Shown: piece by piece, positions 31,641 through 45,288 of the stretch
How the letters are laid out: each line of letters starts with the position of its first letter
Position numbering within the stretch: position 1 is the first letter of the stretch
Assembly (NCBI RefSeq): GCF_000346465.2
Contig: NC_034010.1
Span: forward strand, 28,932,787-28,996,786
Origin: Prunus persica
Taxonomy: Eukaryota > Streptophyta > Magnoliopsida > Rosales > Rosaceae
Direction: 5' to 3'
Length of the DNA stretch: 64,000 bases
Program-made: the position numbers and the translations under genes
The notes under the pieces: model-generated
Database searches by the model: none
Told to the model about the DNA's origin: nothing
What the model saw: the letters and a program-made list of their open reading frames with translations, nothing else

Positions 31641-33227
31641 ATGCTTACCTTGACATACTCACTTCCGGTCTTTACTCGGCGACTGGAATTTATCAAAATC
31701 TCCCACAGTAGAAGCAGTGTAGTGGTAAGCTTCCGTCCATTTTTGTTATTTGCATATTTTGAAATTGTAAATGCAGAAAGATAATCACTTTCTTCTTAAA
31801 TTATACATTTTGTTCTCTGGGTTTCATTTTCTTGCTATTTTGTCAATAATTTATTCAGCTATGTGCTGCAAAAGGTCCAAGACCCAGGTACCCAAGAGTC
31901 TGGAAAGCCAATAAGAGGATTGGGACCATTTCCAAATCGATTAAGCTTGTTGAGTCTGTAAGTTCATTCTTCCTTTCTTTTCTTTGATTCTCTGTTTCCC
32001 ATCTTTGTGCTTGGTTTTGAAAAGATAATTTCTTTTGTAGATTAAGGGATTGTCAAATGTCAAAGAGGAAGTTTATGGGGCCCTTGATTCTTTCATTGCT
32101 TGGGAATTAGAATTCCCTCTGATTACAGTGAAGAAGGCATTGAAGACCCTTGAGAATCAAAAAGAATGGAAGAGGATCATTCAGGTTTGTTTTTTGTTCT
32201 TCATTCTGTGCTCAGCATCATGAATAGGTTCTAATTGTTAAATCTCACAAATCACATGTGGGGTTGTAGGTATCAAAGTGGATGTTAAGCAAAGGTCAAG
32301 GAAGAACAATGGGGACCTATTTCACACTATTAAATGCTTTGGCAGAGGATGGGAGAGTTGAAGAAGCTGAAGAGCTATGGACAAAGTTATTCTCACAGTA
32401 TTTGGAAAGCATGCCTCGCATGTTCTTTGACAAAATGATTTCTATTTACTATCGGCACGGCATACATGACAAGATGTTTGAGGTATTTAAATCCCACCAC
32501 ATTTATCTTTTCCATGGTTCCACTGCTCACTTCCGTTAGTCTGTACGATTATCTTTTGCAGAGCACAATTACTTCTTTTGGAACCAAAGCCTAAGGACAT
32601 CATATCATTCATTTACAGATTAGGAACACTTCAATATTTGAACCAATCTATAAGTATATTGCGTATAGTTGTTGCAGATTTGAAGTTCCTGCAAATTATG
32701 TGGATTTTGGTTGAGAAATGAATTCAATCTCCTATGCCTTAAAGACCAAATGTCATGCTAGTCAAATGTCATGCTAGTTTGTATAGTGAGTCATCTGTGT
32801 TTCATGCACAAATGAGTTTTAACTTATGGAAAAATTTCACTACTTGTAGATTTTTGCAGACATGGAGGAGCTTGGGGTCCAACCGAATGTTTCAATTGTT
32901 ACAAAGGTTGGAAATGTTTTTCAGGAGTTGGGTATGTTGGACAAATACCATAAGTTGAAGCAGAAATATCCACCACCAAAATGGGAGTATCGGTACATCA
33001 AAGGAAAACGTGTTAAAATTCGAGCAAATTATGAAAATGATGGTGCTGAAAAAATGCCGAGTCAGGAGAAGGAAACAGTCCACAGCTCAGAAGAATTGTT
33101 AGCAGCTGAATCAAATCCAAATGAAGACGTTGTAGCTGAGGAAGGGGACCAGAACTCAAGTGATTTACTCGAGGAAGCTGAATCGAGTTTAGATGAACTC
33201 ACGATTGACTCTAGAACCCCCCCTTGA
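31641..33227 (+). CDS. EMB1417: EMB1417-like pentatricopeptide repeat protein
   Basis: Exons 31641-31724, 31859-31957, 32041-32184, 32270-32482 and 32850-33227 give 305 residues. The N-terminus is Ser/Arg-rich (organelle targeting likely). [20 protein letters not shown] is followed by [19 protein letters not shown]. Helical repeats carry PPR features: [20 protein letters not shown], and [16 protein letters not shown] with its typical GVxPN turn. A basic segment ([14 protein letters not shown]) and an acidic tail close the protein. It resembles Arabidopsis At4g21190 (EMB1417) and the related At4g18975; the former is essential for embryo development. The short length fits that family, not canonical PPR proteins. 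It shares a compact promoter with the gene on its left. Its neighbour ERDJ2 matches At4g21180, which supports the name. Confidence 0.82.
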
Positions 33228-34062
33228 CCAGTCCGATATCATATATCAGAGGGTTATCATGTTTTACTTCTCCCCAACCTCACTTCTAATCATTATGGGA
33301 TGTTTGTCTGGTGAGAAAGGAGGCAAAACGAACTCGGCTTTGCTTTCTTCTTTTTGACATGGAGCCGGAGATATTCAAAATGTGATGTTGTCAGGGAGAA
33401 ACTGTCGAGTCCAATTTGTTTCTCTGATCTTCGTCGTTAATTTGAGACATACAAATCAAAAAGAAGCCGTGAAGGAAGTGTTATAATTATGAATAGCAAA
33501 CATTCTAGGATGTGCCTCTCCTCTTGATGACAAATTTATAAATCGTCGTTGAGTAATATCACAGTTGAGCTAGCGAATCAATAAAACAAACATATCACAT
33601 AACTTTGCCTTACGATAGGTCGGTGTTTGCTTCACACATGGAATTGAGAGTTCATGGCATAATTTTTGAAACCGTTTAAAAACCAATGATCAAACTATAA
33701 TCTGACATCTGCTTACATCTGGGCAGGGAAGCAAGTGGTGGTATGGTTTATGTTTAAGTCTGGAGGAACAAAATCTTGTTTTTGAGTCTCGCTCTTTGCG
33801 TCATTCAAACTGCCACCCATTTGCATTGCTTATGAGTAAATTTTGTTCCAAGAAAGACGTGAATTAGACGAAGAAGACAAAAAAGTCTAAAATTTTAATA
33901 ACTGAAAATGGATTTAGAACCCACGTTTTAAGTATCAAAACTAGGATCTTCCAAATTAAAGATGGGCACATGGTAACTATCACTGTGGTGGCTGTTTGAA
34001 TTCTTTCACCAAATAACGGATAAATGAACAAACAAAGTAAACTAGATAAAATTGTATTTGTT
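33228..34062. other. Convergent 3' flanks
   Basis: Between the stop codons of the EMB1417-like gene and ERDJ2. No coding signal or repeat recognised. Confidence 0.6.
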
Positions 34063-37000
34063 TTAGTCCTCCTCTGAACCTTCACCTTCTGAGCCTAAGA
34101 CTTCTTTATCCACAGTGCCATTTGCTGCAGGGCCTTTCTTTTTTGTATCGTGTTGTTCATCTGCCTCATCTTCGCTGTACTCACTCTCATAATCTTCGTC
34201 ATATTCCTCATCTTCATTCTCTTCCTCCTCTTCAATCCCATCCTCCGCAATTGGTCCCTCTTCTGCCACAAAACCTCCCCGTGTACCAGCCCGGGTACGC
34301 TTCAAAATCTTTATCTTCAAGTTTGTCTTTCTATCACAACCAATCCAAGAGTCACACAAGCAGTAACATGTCAAATTGTAATTCCCCTCCACCGGGGCCG
34401 GTAACTTCCCTGTTACCAGTCTAGACCCACTCTTCACCTTCTCAACTGCTTCTTTGACAGCAGCACTAGTCTCCTTCATATTTGCTCCTGAACCCTCCAT
34501 TGTTTCCTCAATTGCCTTGGAGGCAGCAGTAATAGCTGCAGTTTCATCCATGAAATTGACCTTCTGCCAAAACCAAACATTATTGGAGACACTGTCTGCA
34601 AGCAAAAACCAGAAATTTTCTTCCTTGTGAAACGGGAAGTACGGGGCATGGGGAAGGGCACCAATCAGGCCGTTGGCACGTTTTAGTGTCACCCAAGCAT
34701 GAACAGTGACAATGTCACCCTCTTGTATACCCTCTTCACCTTCGGTCTCACATTTGACTTCAATTGATATCGAAGGCATTGTTTCCAATACCATTTCAAC
34801 ATCCTGTACTTCATTGGACGAGAATCCAGCTGTTTGAGAAAGTAGCTCAGCACGATCTTGCAAGGACATGTCCTGAAGCTCCTGCAATACTCTCAGCTTC
34901 TGCAAATTCAAGAAGAAGAATTATTAAAGCTAAGATCAAAAGACAAAAAGACTAGCTGGGAGAGAAAAGAGAAGATCAACACATAAAAGTGAAACAAACC
35001 AACATGAAAAATTATTACAGAATGAAGATGTGCCGCTCATTCAGTCTCAGAACGAGAGATTCACAGAATACTTTATTTTTAAACATTAAACAGTTGTATT
35101 CCAGCATGACATTGTCCAAAACAAGACTATTTACCTTGCGGGCTATCTTTTTTATAACAGCCTCACTAAAATGTGGCAGCTGCAGAAAGGGGGCAATGCC
35201 TTCACTGGATCCTCCAGTAGCCTTCCTTGCACTAAGAGGAACAGCCTACATTATGGCCAATAAAATAACAAAAATCCAAAAATTAGTACAGATTCGTCGT
35301 AGAAGGTACAAATGATGAGAGAGAGACATGCCTCATAATCAGAAATCTCAAGTATTTGGTATTTTTTTTTAAAGGAGAATTCGCATGATTAGTATATTTG
35401 AAAGATCTACATGCTTAACAAAAGTGGATAATGGACTGTCACCTGAATGATACACTGAGAGAGTTCAACCACCCCAATAGCAGGCCTCAGCCATCCCTGC
35501 CCCTGAGCATTTCGTGGCATAACTGCCATCTGCATAGAATATAGCTTAAGTAAAACTAGCACAATGTGGTTTCCAAATTTGGTACATTCATCAGAAATAC
35601 TAGCACATCAATTTGATTGATTGATTTCCAGAAATACTAGCAGCATCGTACCAACTTCTGTACCCTTTGAAACAACAAGTCTATTCACAAAGATGAGTGA
35701 AATAATCCAGAATTATGGAAAGTCTGCAACTTCTAAGCAGCATAAGCACTTAATTTAGAGGCTGTTAATAGAATGTAAGACAGGAAATGTCGTGATCACC
35801 TTCATCAACTCTTCAAGGAGGCGAGGGGCAAGTTCCAGAACACGTCTAAAATCACCTTGCAAAGATGGAGATAAGGATGCTGACTCACGAGTTAACTGTG
35901 CTTGAATCAACAATTCTGTCTGCATAGAGAGTGGCATAAAGGTAAGCATAGATAATTATCAAAGACTGGAACAAACTTTTCTGGTAATATAGCCCTGTCT
36001 TGGGGCACAAACTACCTTTACAAGGGCTGGATGCTGTTTCCAAAACTTTGCCTGCTCTTGCTTGATGTTCTTAAGGTCCAGATTCAACTCACTCCTGACT
36101 AGCATAAAAAGCTTCTGAAGGGGTTCATTGTCAGTTCTACGAACTGGAATTTCCGTATATTCAGCAGCCTTTATGAAGACATCCATTACTTTGCTGTGTA
36201 ATCAAGTTATCTCATAAGATCAATAAAAAATTAACAGAGAGCACAGGTTAATATACACCAGATCCATCAAAATATCAAGAACATATGGATAGGCAAGACA
36301 TACTTCGTCAACTCTGGTGCTCAACATTTGCCAATTGATTACTATGGGAAGATTTAATATATTACGTTATCAAAATTAAACATGAACATAGCTTCCGAAT
36401 AAACTGAGTACCTGGGAGCCAAAGAAGGCTTCATAAAGTAATAGTAAGTGGACAATGTTTGATGCATAACATAGTTGCCCGTATATTTTGCCGACCTTGA
36501 AAGATACACAACAGCTATCACCAAAGGCAATAAAATACAAACACCAACAATCCAGAGTAAGAGTATTCCACCAGATGCCCCATCTATGTGTAGCAGGAAT
36601 TGAGGAAGAGCTATGCCCATTTGAAACCCCTATTGGAGTAAAGCATCGATTCAGTTTCAAAACATGATTAATTATATCTGATATAGTAATGACAAGGAAA
36701 CACTTGAACAAAGTTGCAATTCCTCGAATAAATTGCACATTACCTGCCTGCCATCTGGATGGCCATATTTTTCAAAATTCTCACGAGATACTGGATCTGT
36801 AAGAGCCTGATAAGCCTTTGATATGAACTCCACAAAATAATTGTGGGCCTCTGAAAAAAGGAAAATTTTAAACTGTTAGTGTATACGTACTACTCATAAA
36901 AGGCCCCATTTTTCCTTCTATTTTCACTAATCAGGTGACAATCATGCATAAACTCAAAAACTAAAATACCATCAACCTGGGTCTGGATTTTTATCCGGAT

Positions 37001-37713
37001 GGTATTGTATAGAGAGTCTCCTATATGCCTTCTTGATTTCTGAATCTGTAGCACCGGGTTCCAGTCCAAGAATACTGAATGGCTCGAAAACTTGGATCTG
37101 AGTGCATTTAAAAAGTGAAAAATGAAAAGATATCCCAAATGAAATTCACCATTCCATCATTCTAAGGATGAAGACACGACATTGGAAATCTCATATGAAA
37201 TCCAAATTAACTGAACTTTAGTAGCATGGAAATGTAAAACATGGGCAGGAAAACCATACATAATCACACGCCTTCTATTAATGCCTCAAATTGGATTGAA
37301 ATGCTTACCTCGCGACTCATATTTTTTATGTAATACACCAGGACTACCATGATGACCCAAAGCAGTACTAATGTCAAGTTGCTCCATGTTGAGAAGTTTG
37401 AAATCTGCAAAAGTGACCACAGCCACATACATTTAGACCATAGTTATATGGTTTAAAACAATATTTTGGAATTTTTCATGCAATGAATAAATGGAGAATA
37501 GATTTAAGCAACCATGGAGGAACTAACCCTCTTAAATATTGACCTCCGGTACTTTCCTGACCGAAAGCACTCAGAGCACTGGCAGTGGATGCTCTTTGTT
37601 TTCTTTGATGCAGCACGACATAACTTTGTTATTGTATAAGGCACTAGAGGCAGTGCCATTATAGTTAAAATGAAAATTGGGAACAAAGCGCTATTCTCTT
37701 CCGAAGCAGCCAT
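34063..37713 (-). CDS. ERDJ2: ER translocon J-protein ERDJ2 (Sec63 homologue)
   Basis: Ten exons: 37713-37528, 37404-37309, 37097-36977, 36850-36744, 36629-36412, 36193-36016, 35919-35800, 35529-35443, 35245-35135, 34899-34063. They give 686 residues, close to Arabidopsis ERDJ2[21 protein letters not shown] begins the first membrane segment. A second one ([18 protein letters not shown]) precedes the J-domain (about 98-165) with His127-Pro128-Asp129 in [10 protein letters not shown] third follows ([21 protein letters not shown]). The Sec63 Brl region covers the rest, including FWFLLAD...[10 protein letters not shown] strongly acidic tail (about 620-686) is typical and docks on Sec62. Known role: recruits BiP to the Sec61 channel for protein import into the ER. 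It is head to head with the TIC22-like gene. Confidence 0.96.
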
Positions 37714-38802
37714 GGGAACCTGTCTATACTACTCGTATATAGATATTATGCCTGCAGAATTGATTTTGGTTAGAACAAATCAGTTCTCAGAGAGCTGTAG
37801 ACAAAGTGGCATCCACAAGCAGAGCACGTAGAGTGTGATGCAAATCTGAATTTCAAAACACCTCCAATGCAATGGCATCAAACGAATGTTGGAGAGATTA
37901 GAATTCATGATTATACCGCAAAAAACATCATTCACACAAGAAATTTGAGTTCCCTAACGGAATTTTAAAAAATCAAAATCAAAATCAGAATTAGGCCATT
38001 AAAAAACTAAGACCAATCCAAATCAAAGAAGCTCGATAATTCAGCGAAATTATGACATAAAAAACAAAAAACAGAATCCTATGATTGTAAAGTTGATCAA
38101 GTCAATGACTGAGTACTCATATGCACGGGAGGTAGCGAACTCAGACTCAGTACAGCCAATTCAATACTGATAGCTGATTAACCTAAACACACGCAAAAAA
38201 TGGAGTACCAAAGCTTCAGCAATGCATAAATCAACCCAAAATACACGAGCATGGAGAATTAAATTAATGACAATTATCGAAATTGTTACAAATATTCAAA
38301 ACGCATGCGTACCAGTACATGTATACAAACAAAAACAGCTCATACAGACCTTAATCAAAATTCAGAGAACTGAATTTCAAATACAAAATCTCGAAAAAAT
38401 ATATATAGGAGAAAGATATATTGCCTGGAAAAGGAAAAACCAGAGGTCGCGATCTGATTCTGAGGCACTCTGTCCGTACGATGGCGCGACTACAGAGAGA
38501 GAGAGAGAGAGAGGCTGAGCGTTTTCAGATGGGAAGACGAGCTTCCTGAGTTTTATTTGGTCTTACTCTATAATTGGCCTATCCTAACCCAAAATGGTTC
38601 TTTTTGTCTAATGGGCCTATTCTGGCCCAAAATTGTTCTTTTTGTCTAAACGACGTGTCGTGTGCGTAAATTGAAACTTGCAACGTCATCCCAATTAGAC
38701 CTCTCTCTCTCTCTCTCTGGTCTGGAGCCTCATCCTCTAGGCTCTCCCTTTTCTTATACACACACTTCGACAAATCCATCGGCAGCTGAAAGGTCCTCAT
38801 TC
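37714..38802. promoter_or_regulatory. Divergent promoter region of ERDJ2 and TIC22-like genes
   Basis: 1.09 kb between start codons. It contains an (AG)n run at 38494-38513 and a short CT run at 38701-38718 near the TIC22-like leader. A 5' UTR intron for ERDJ2 is possible. TTCTGGCCCAAAATTGTTCTTTTTGTCTAA at 38621-38650 nearly repeats 38583-38611. Confidence 0.5.
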
Positions 38803-41562
38803 ATGGCCTCACCAACCGAGCCAGCACACAAGAAGCAAGCCAGACCCATAACCCACTTGGTCCACTCCACCGCAGCCAATCTCCTCTCTCTCTTCGCCTC
38901 CCCCAAAACGACGCCGTCGACCCCGTCAACAATCCGCGTCGCGTTCCTCTTCCCCAACTCGCCGAAACCACTCGCCTTCCATTCGGCTCAACCGGACTTC
39001 AAATCCGCAATGAAGGGCGTGGAGTCCTCGTCTGAGTCAAACTCGGGGTTCCCGTCAACGGTCAGGATTGCAGGGCTGAACTCGAATATCAAGGGTGGTG
39101 GGCCGGCCTTTGTGGGCCAGGTCTTCAGTATGTGTGACCTCTCTGGGACTGGTCTCATGGCCGTCTCCACTCACTTTGACATACCCTTCATTTCCAAAAG
39201 GTGCCTTTTTTAACTTAGGAGTAGCATTGTTTTGCAACAATGGTATTTTGTTTTTATTCTTTTAAAGAAGTTAATTTCTTGCTCGGTTATCATGTATGTA
39301 TTTAGACTTTCAATTCAAATTTGATAAAGATGCTGTCTTTTACATGAGCTTTTATACTGATTTTCTTTTTTCATGGCCTGTGCTTGTAGAACTCCTGAGT
39401 GGCTCAAGAAGATGTTCGCATCAGTTACTAATAGTGAGAGAAATGGCCCCGTGTTCCGTTTTTTTATGGATTTAGGCGATGCAGGTATAGTTCCAAATAA
39501 ACAAACTGGTTGGTTTTATTGGTTATTGGTTACGTTGGACTTAAAGAAATAAATGAATGCAACCCAGCCAAATTTTCGCAACTCCACTGGCTATGGTATA
39601 CTTATAAGTTATAATTATCCAGTGGTAATCCTGCTTGATGTGGTTGTCCTTGGTTGTTCTTTGTTTTTTTTTTTTTTGGGTGTGATATGTTTCTCTTCAC
39701 TGTTTCTTTGAATATCATTCAACTGATCAAATTTGTTTCTATAAAGAGATGACCTACATTCTGACTGAGGTTGTGTTCATAGTTACATATGTGAAACGGC
39801 TGAATATTCCAAGTGGTGTGGTGGGTGCTTGCCGTCTTGATTTAGCATATGAACATTTCAAGGTAATCCCCGCTTGAACAGTATGTAAGATAGATATAAT
39901 AGTTGCTATGGTTTTCGCATTGGCTTAATTGCCCTTCTGGCATCATTGGAACAACAATGCTAAGACAGGTGCATGCATCGTTGCTGTTCTGATTATGAAG
40001 TAATGGATAGAAAGCATGCACCTGTGTCATATTTTGGATGTGCCACATTATGGATTTATTAATATTTATGTTGCCTTTTTTGAGAACTTTTTATATTAGT
40101 AATTTCCATGGTATGCTATGCTTCTCTTTGAATTAACTAGTAAGTTGTTCACTATCTTGTATGCAGGAAAAGCCCCATTTGTTCCAGTTTGTTCCAAATG
40201 AGAAACAGGTATGCTATTTCAAGTGACAACCATATTTCATGATATGTTATGATTTCTTAACATTTGTTGCTTCTACAGGTCAAGGCAGCTAACAAACTTC
40301 TCAAGGCAATGCAGCAGAATGGCAGATGCAAAAGGGTTGACGGAGTCCCAGTTTTTAGTGCTCAAAACTTGGATATTGCAATAGCAAGCTCAGATGGGAT
40401 CAAATGGTGTGTTCTATTGTTTTTTTCTCTTGTTTCTGGTTTTAGAATTCTGATACGTATATTCCCTGTCGATTTAAAATTATATGAATGATTTCCGCAT
40501 AAACAAAAACCAATAAGTTTCTCGAAACATAGGCTTAGAGTTATTTTTGGGCATCCACATTCAGATTTTGATTTTCAATAAAAGAAAATTTCTTCACATG
40601 TCTGTAGTATATGGAAGTACTGTATATCTATTCTTTTTGTGGTTGAAAACCAAAAGAATTTTTTTGTTATTTTTCAACTGAAGGCCAGTCTTTTAGTGGC
40701 ATGATTACTTCTATTTTATCAGAACCAGTTTATTTTCTTTTTTGAAGTTTAGTCCAGAATAGCTGATGCTCAATTCCTTATCTTTTGTTCCAACAGGTAT
40801 ACTCCCTACTTTTTTGATAAAAACATGCTTGATAACATTCTTGAGGAATCTGTAGATCAGCATTTCCATTCTTTAATTCAAACTCGGCACATGCAGCGTC
40901 GACGGGATGTGATTGATGACAGCTTGCCAGCGGAAGTAATTGAAGAGATGGGAGATAACTTATGGGAGCCTCCAGAGGTACGAAATCACGTAGTAAAGTA
41001 TTACTTCGATGGAGCAACTATTTTGGTGGCGCGGCATTTACAAGATTTTAAGATGATCTGATTTTGGATTCACATCGTCAATGATAAGCTTAGAAGCATG
41101 ATTCCTTATTCGTCTGACATAAATTAAGTTTAAAAGTTCCCAGGTCCCCTTATTCCTGTTCTCTTGTGTGTATTTGGTTCGTTGTAACATATATTTCTTG
41201 ACAGGTTCAGGAAGTAATGGATGAAATGGGGAATCCTGGAATACCTTTGAGTGTCATTTCTAAGGCTGCTGAAATGCAACTCCTTTATGCTGTTGATAAA
41301 GTACTTCTTGGTAATAGGTGGTTAAGGAAAGCAACTGGCATTCAACCAAAATTCCCTTATATGGTTGACTCTTTTGAGAGAAGGTACATGGTGTGCCATT
41401 GTTGAGTTGATGCATATGTGTGTGTGTGTGTGTGTGTTTGCTGTTACTGAAAACATAGAACTTCACATTATATTTGATGGTCAACAGTGGCACACCATGT
41501 ACATTCCCTTATATGGTTGACTCTTTTGAGAGAAGGTACATGGCGTGCCATTGTTGAGTTGA

Positions 41563-41596
<34 letters not shown>

Positions 41597-42327
41597 CTGT
41601 TATTGAAAACATAGAACTTCACATTATATTCGATGGTCAACAATATTACTTTTTATAACCTAATTTAGTGACCCCTCGTATCTTCTGTATCATTGTCAAG
41701 CACTTTCATTAAATCTTTCTCTGACTATTAATTTGGGTGCTTTGGATGCTAGACTTTCAACTGAATTTGTTTTATACCTTTTTAACAAAAGTATGTTAAT
41801 TTTGTTGCAGGAGTGCTGCCTCTTTTCTTAGAGCTTCTCAGTCATCTAACCGCCTTGCCAACAGGGAAGCAGTAAATGATAATAAAGATTCTGTACACTG
41901 TAGCACTTCAGAGGTTAAATTAAATGATGATATTCAGACCAATAAAGGAAACAAATTAGATCTCCGGTTCCCTTTTGGAGATTGGTTTAGTCATCTCTTG
42001 TTGAAGCAAAAGGACCAAACTGAAGAGTTGTCAAAGGAATGCGTAGAGCTGAGCTCACAGCAAAATCCAAACCTTCCTAAGATTACAATGGTTGGCATTT
42101 CAACTGGTGAGGCAGGGCAGATGAGTAAAGCAACTTTAAAGAAGACGATGGAGGATTTGACGAAAGAATTGGAGCAGCCGGATGCAGGAAATGCTGGTGG
42201 TAGTGATATGAGTAATGAGTTAAGATTTGAAGATAGAGATCCACTATTTGTGGCTAATGTAGGTGATTATTATTCTGGCATGGCAAGGACAGGTTCAGCT
42301 AGATGGGTTCGTGGAGGAAACAATTAG
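38803..42327 (+). CDS. TIC22-like family protein (At5g62650 type)
   Basis: Exons 38803-39200, 39390-39484, 39783-39862, 40167-40208, 40279-40406, 40797-40977, 41205-41383 and 41811-42327 give 539 residues. The N-terminal half resembles the Tic22 domain: FVGQVFSMCDLSGTGLMAVS, YVKRLNIPSGVVGACRLDLA, KEKPHLFQFVPNEKQ, VDGVPVFSAQNLDI and YTPYFFDKNML. The long C-terminal extension is specific to this subgroup and carries FPFGDWFSHLLLK and PKITMVGISTGEAGQMSKA. Known role of TIC22: chaperone of the chloroplast intermembrane space for preprotein import. The long TIC22-like branch is not well characterised. The N-terminus (ITHLVHSTAANLLSLF) is compatible with organelle targeting. Intron 7 carries a duplication of the exon 7 end with its splice donor. 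ATG 38803 is the start matching the family. Confidence 0.88.
41351..41641 (+). repeat. Segmental tandem duplication across the exon 7 donor of the TIC22-like gene
   Basis: Copy 1 (41351-41485) starts ATTCCCTTATATGGTTGACT in exon 7, crosses the real donor GT at 41384 and ends GATGGTCAAC. Copy 2 (41503-41641) repeats this with few changes and carries a second donor GT at 41536. A 17-bp filler (41486-41502) separates them. Each copy contains its own (TG)n run (41417-41437 and 41566-41595). Confidence 0.93.
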
Positions 42328-45288
42328 GGGGCGCAACTGACAACACTTTTCTTGTTCTTTTTGGGTATAAGTAGAGAGAATACGTTGTTAATAGGCCGTG
42401 CATTTCTTTTTGCTGGGATGTCGATTTCTTAAACGTCTTTTAGCTTTTGGATGTACCATGTATTTTACGATATGCCATCGGACCACTGTTGTAAAAAGGT
42501 TTTCTTATAGAGCATATATGTAATGAAATGGATAAGAAAGTGCCTTGTTTTTCTCTTCTTTCTTGTTCTTTTTAAGCAACTCTGCTTTGTAAAGGTTAAG
42601 TATATAGATTATCTCCAAACTATATTTAGATTCTACGCAAACCCAATCGATTTGCAACCAATTGGTGAAGCAAACAGGGGATGGGGTTAAGTAGAAGGTG
42701 ATATGAGATTGGTTTTGGAGTTTATGGCATCTTTTTAAAACATTTAGGCACCAAGGGGTGAATGAATCAAAAAGCATGGGCCCTCACTGTTTTCCATTAA
42801 TGGTAACAAAGTGACAATGATCTAAAATGATGCAGATAGCACAAAGGAGGGCCAAAAATGCCTCTCATAATGTTTGCTACTACTGCAACTACAAACAAGA
42901 AGATAATCATGCACGACAAGAAAATTTTAAATATGCAATGAATTACAAATGTGGTGTTGGTGGTGGAGATGGTTCCCTTGGTGCTGTGTTGTGGGTGGCC
43001 CGTTACAATCTACATCTCCTTAGTGTGTGTGTGACTCTTCTTTTTTTCCACACCATAAAAGCAATGAATTAGAATTTAGAAGGAAGAGTTGAGCCAGCGA
43101 GCCCATCGAGAGTGTGGGTAGTTGTCAGTCGTTAATGCAAGTGAATTTCACAACCGCATCAATGGTTGACAATCACCTAAGAGCGCTTGAGAGGTTGTCG
43201 GTATAGATAAACTGATCGTTCATCCAAAGAAGCCTTTGCTTTCATTTGATACCAAAAGCATCTCCATGGCCATCACTAATATTTCCTCCTGCCAAACCCA
43301 TGAGACCTCCTCCTCCTTCCCTTGAGTCCTCTCCTTTTCGCCAAACCCACCTCTCTCTCTCTCTCTCAAGCCGACCTGCCCAAGTTAACAAAATGCATTC
43401 TTTTGAAGATCCCATGACATTGACAACGACAATCACATCACTTTATCTTAATCTTATCAATCTTTAAGCGTCCACAAAGACACATACATGAAGCTATATG
43501 GTTCATCCACAATCCACATATCTTTTCGTTTTACATCATTACATTGCCTCTCTGTCTAATCTTTATCTATCTAATTTAGGTAGAACAAAAACGCCTTTAG
43601 ACTTTTGTGCATCTAGCTAAGCTAAGGCTGCCCTACTGTTCAATATCATGGAGATTATTACATTGTAGATAGGTCTCTGGGCCAACTGGAACTTATTTGA
43701 GTTGAACTTGAAAAGGTCCAACCAAATGCCGTTCCAAGTTCCAACCAAACAAAAAAGACATGAAGAAGAAGCATCAATCGCAAATCTTATTCCCCTTAAC
43801 GAAGTGAGTGGTAGTGGTGGTGGTCCCAAATCACATTTTTCAAGTTTTGTTTCCTTTTAATTTGAAGCACCTTCCTCTCCAACTCCAATAAACAATTCTA
43901 TATCTGTTTTTACAAAAACATAAAACTAAAAATTCTTCTCCCTGTTACCTTTTTTAGTATAAATAATAATACAAGAGATCCTATCCTTCCTTCTCCAAGC
44001 TGAACTCATTGGGGTTGGTTGGCTACACTTTTGTGGGCACTTTTTCCTTCAATTATTTTACTTGACTTTTTTCTTCTTCTTCTTTCTACCGACTTGAAAT
44101 TGTTTATTAGTAGTGAGAGAGTCAAAGATGGTAAGAATGTCAATTGGTACATCTTTTGCCACCATCATTGTTGCTTCTTTTCTTCACATTCAGAGTTTGC
44201 TGTTTTATTTTTCCCTCTCATTAAACCAACGATGGTTGGCATTTCTTTTGCTCCCGAGTGCTACGCCATTTGTTGTTAATCTTCTTAACTTGTATACTAA
44301 TGATCTCATATTCGAACTTTTATAACGCCTTTCTGCACGTAGTACAGTATTTAGCAACAAATGTTGATGATTCCCTTTGAAATATGTGATTTTAATACAG
44401 GTTAAAAGTACCGAAGTTCCAAAATGCAAAGATTCCCACAATAAAAATATATATAAAAAGCCAACTGTGATAGAAGCAATTTCCTTATTCTGCAATTCAT
44501 CTTGTGAAATAATTAAACAAATAAAACCCATCTTTAACGGCTCAAGATTCCTCAACCCACAACACATCATCAAAAGATGCAACTGAAACATAAATTCAGA
44601 CACAAACTTGGTATATATAGAGCGGAGAAGAGACAATTCAAATGGGTGAGGAAGGAACATCGTCTTTTCCCTTTCTGTCCCTGTCTTTGGGGTTTATGCT
44701 TGTGCAGGGCCCACCGCCCATGGGCCTAGAAGGATGTTTGGTTAGTTGGGGTTGATGAACGGTTAGGATTCGATCATCTCCACGCGGTACAACTTTGGAA
44801 GGTCCTGAGCCATCCGAGTGTAGCGTGGCAAACAAGTCTTTTGGCCTTTTTTAATTTTTTTGGATTTGTCCGCTTGTTCAAATCAAAATGCCAAATTTTT
44901 TGTCATTTGTTCGGATACTGGCTGCATCCCAAGGTTGTTGTACCATGTTTTCACTCACGCGCGTTTTCAGTCTCCCTTAGATGCAGGCGCGAAGTTCTGT
45001 ATCAAACCCCACAATAAATTCTTACCCAGACAAAAGGAAAAAAAAAACACGAAATTACTTTTTTTCCTTTACAAGCTCACAATTAATTTTCCTTCATGTA
45101 CCTTGCCAAAATCTATTAATATTTGAGATCATTTCCCCAAAGAAAAATCTAATCTAAACCATTTTCCAGAACATTACTCTTTTTACCTTTTTGTTTTATA
45201 TTTTAATAACTTTTAACCTTTTTTAAAAATTTTTAAAACTCATTTCACAATATTTTAAGTCTCAATTCATATGATAGTTTTTTTTTAT
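42328..45288. other. Gene-poor intergenic region
   Basis: No gene supported. The 3' UTR of the TIC22-like gene lies at the left. A short CT run lies near 43352-43367. A GC-richer open stretch at 44638-44853 (-) is unexplained. Other open frames here have no family resemblance. Confidence 0.5.

Noticed and set aside
43242..43436. Glu/Arg-rich open frame on the minus strand
   Set aside because: Composition comes from a CT/GA tract; no homology recognised.
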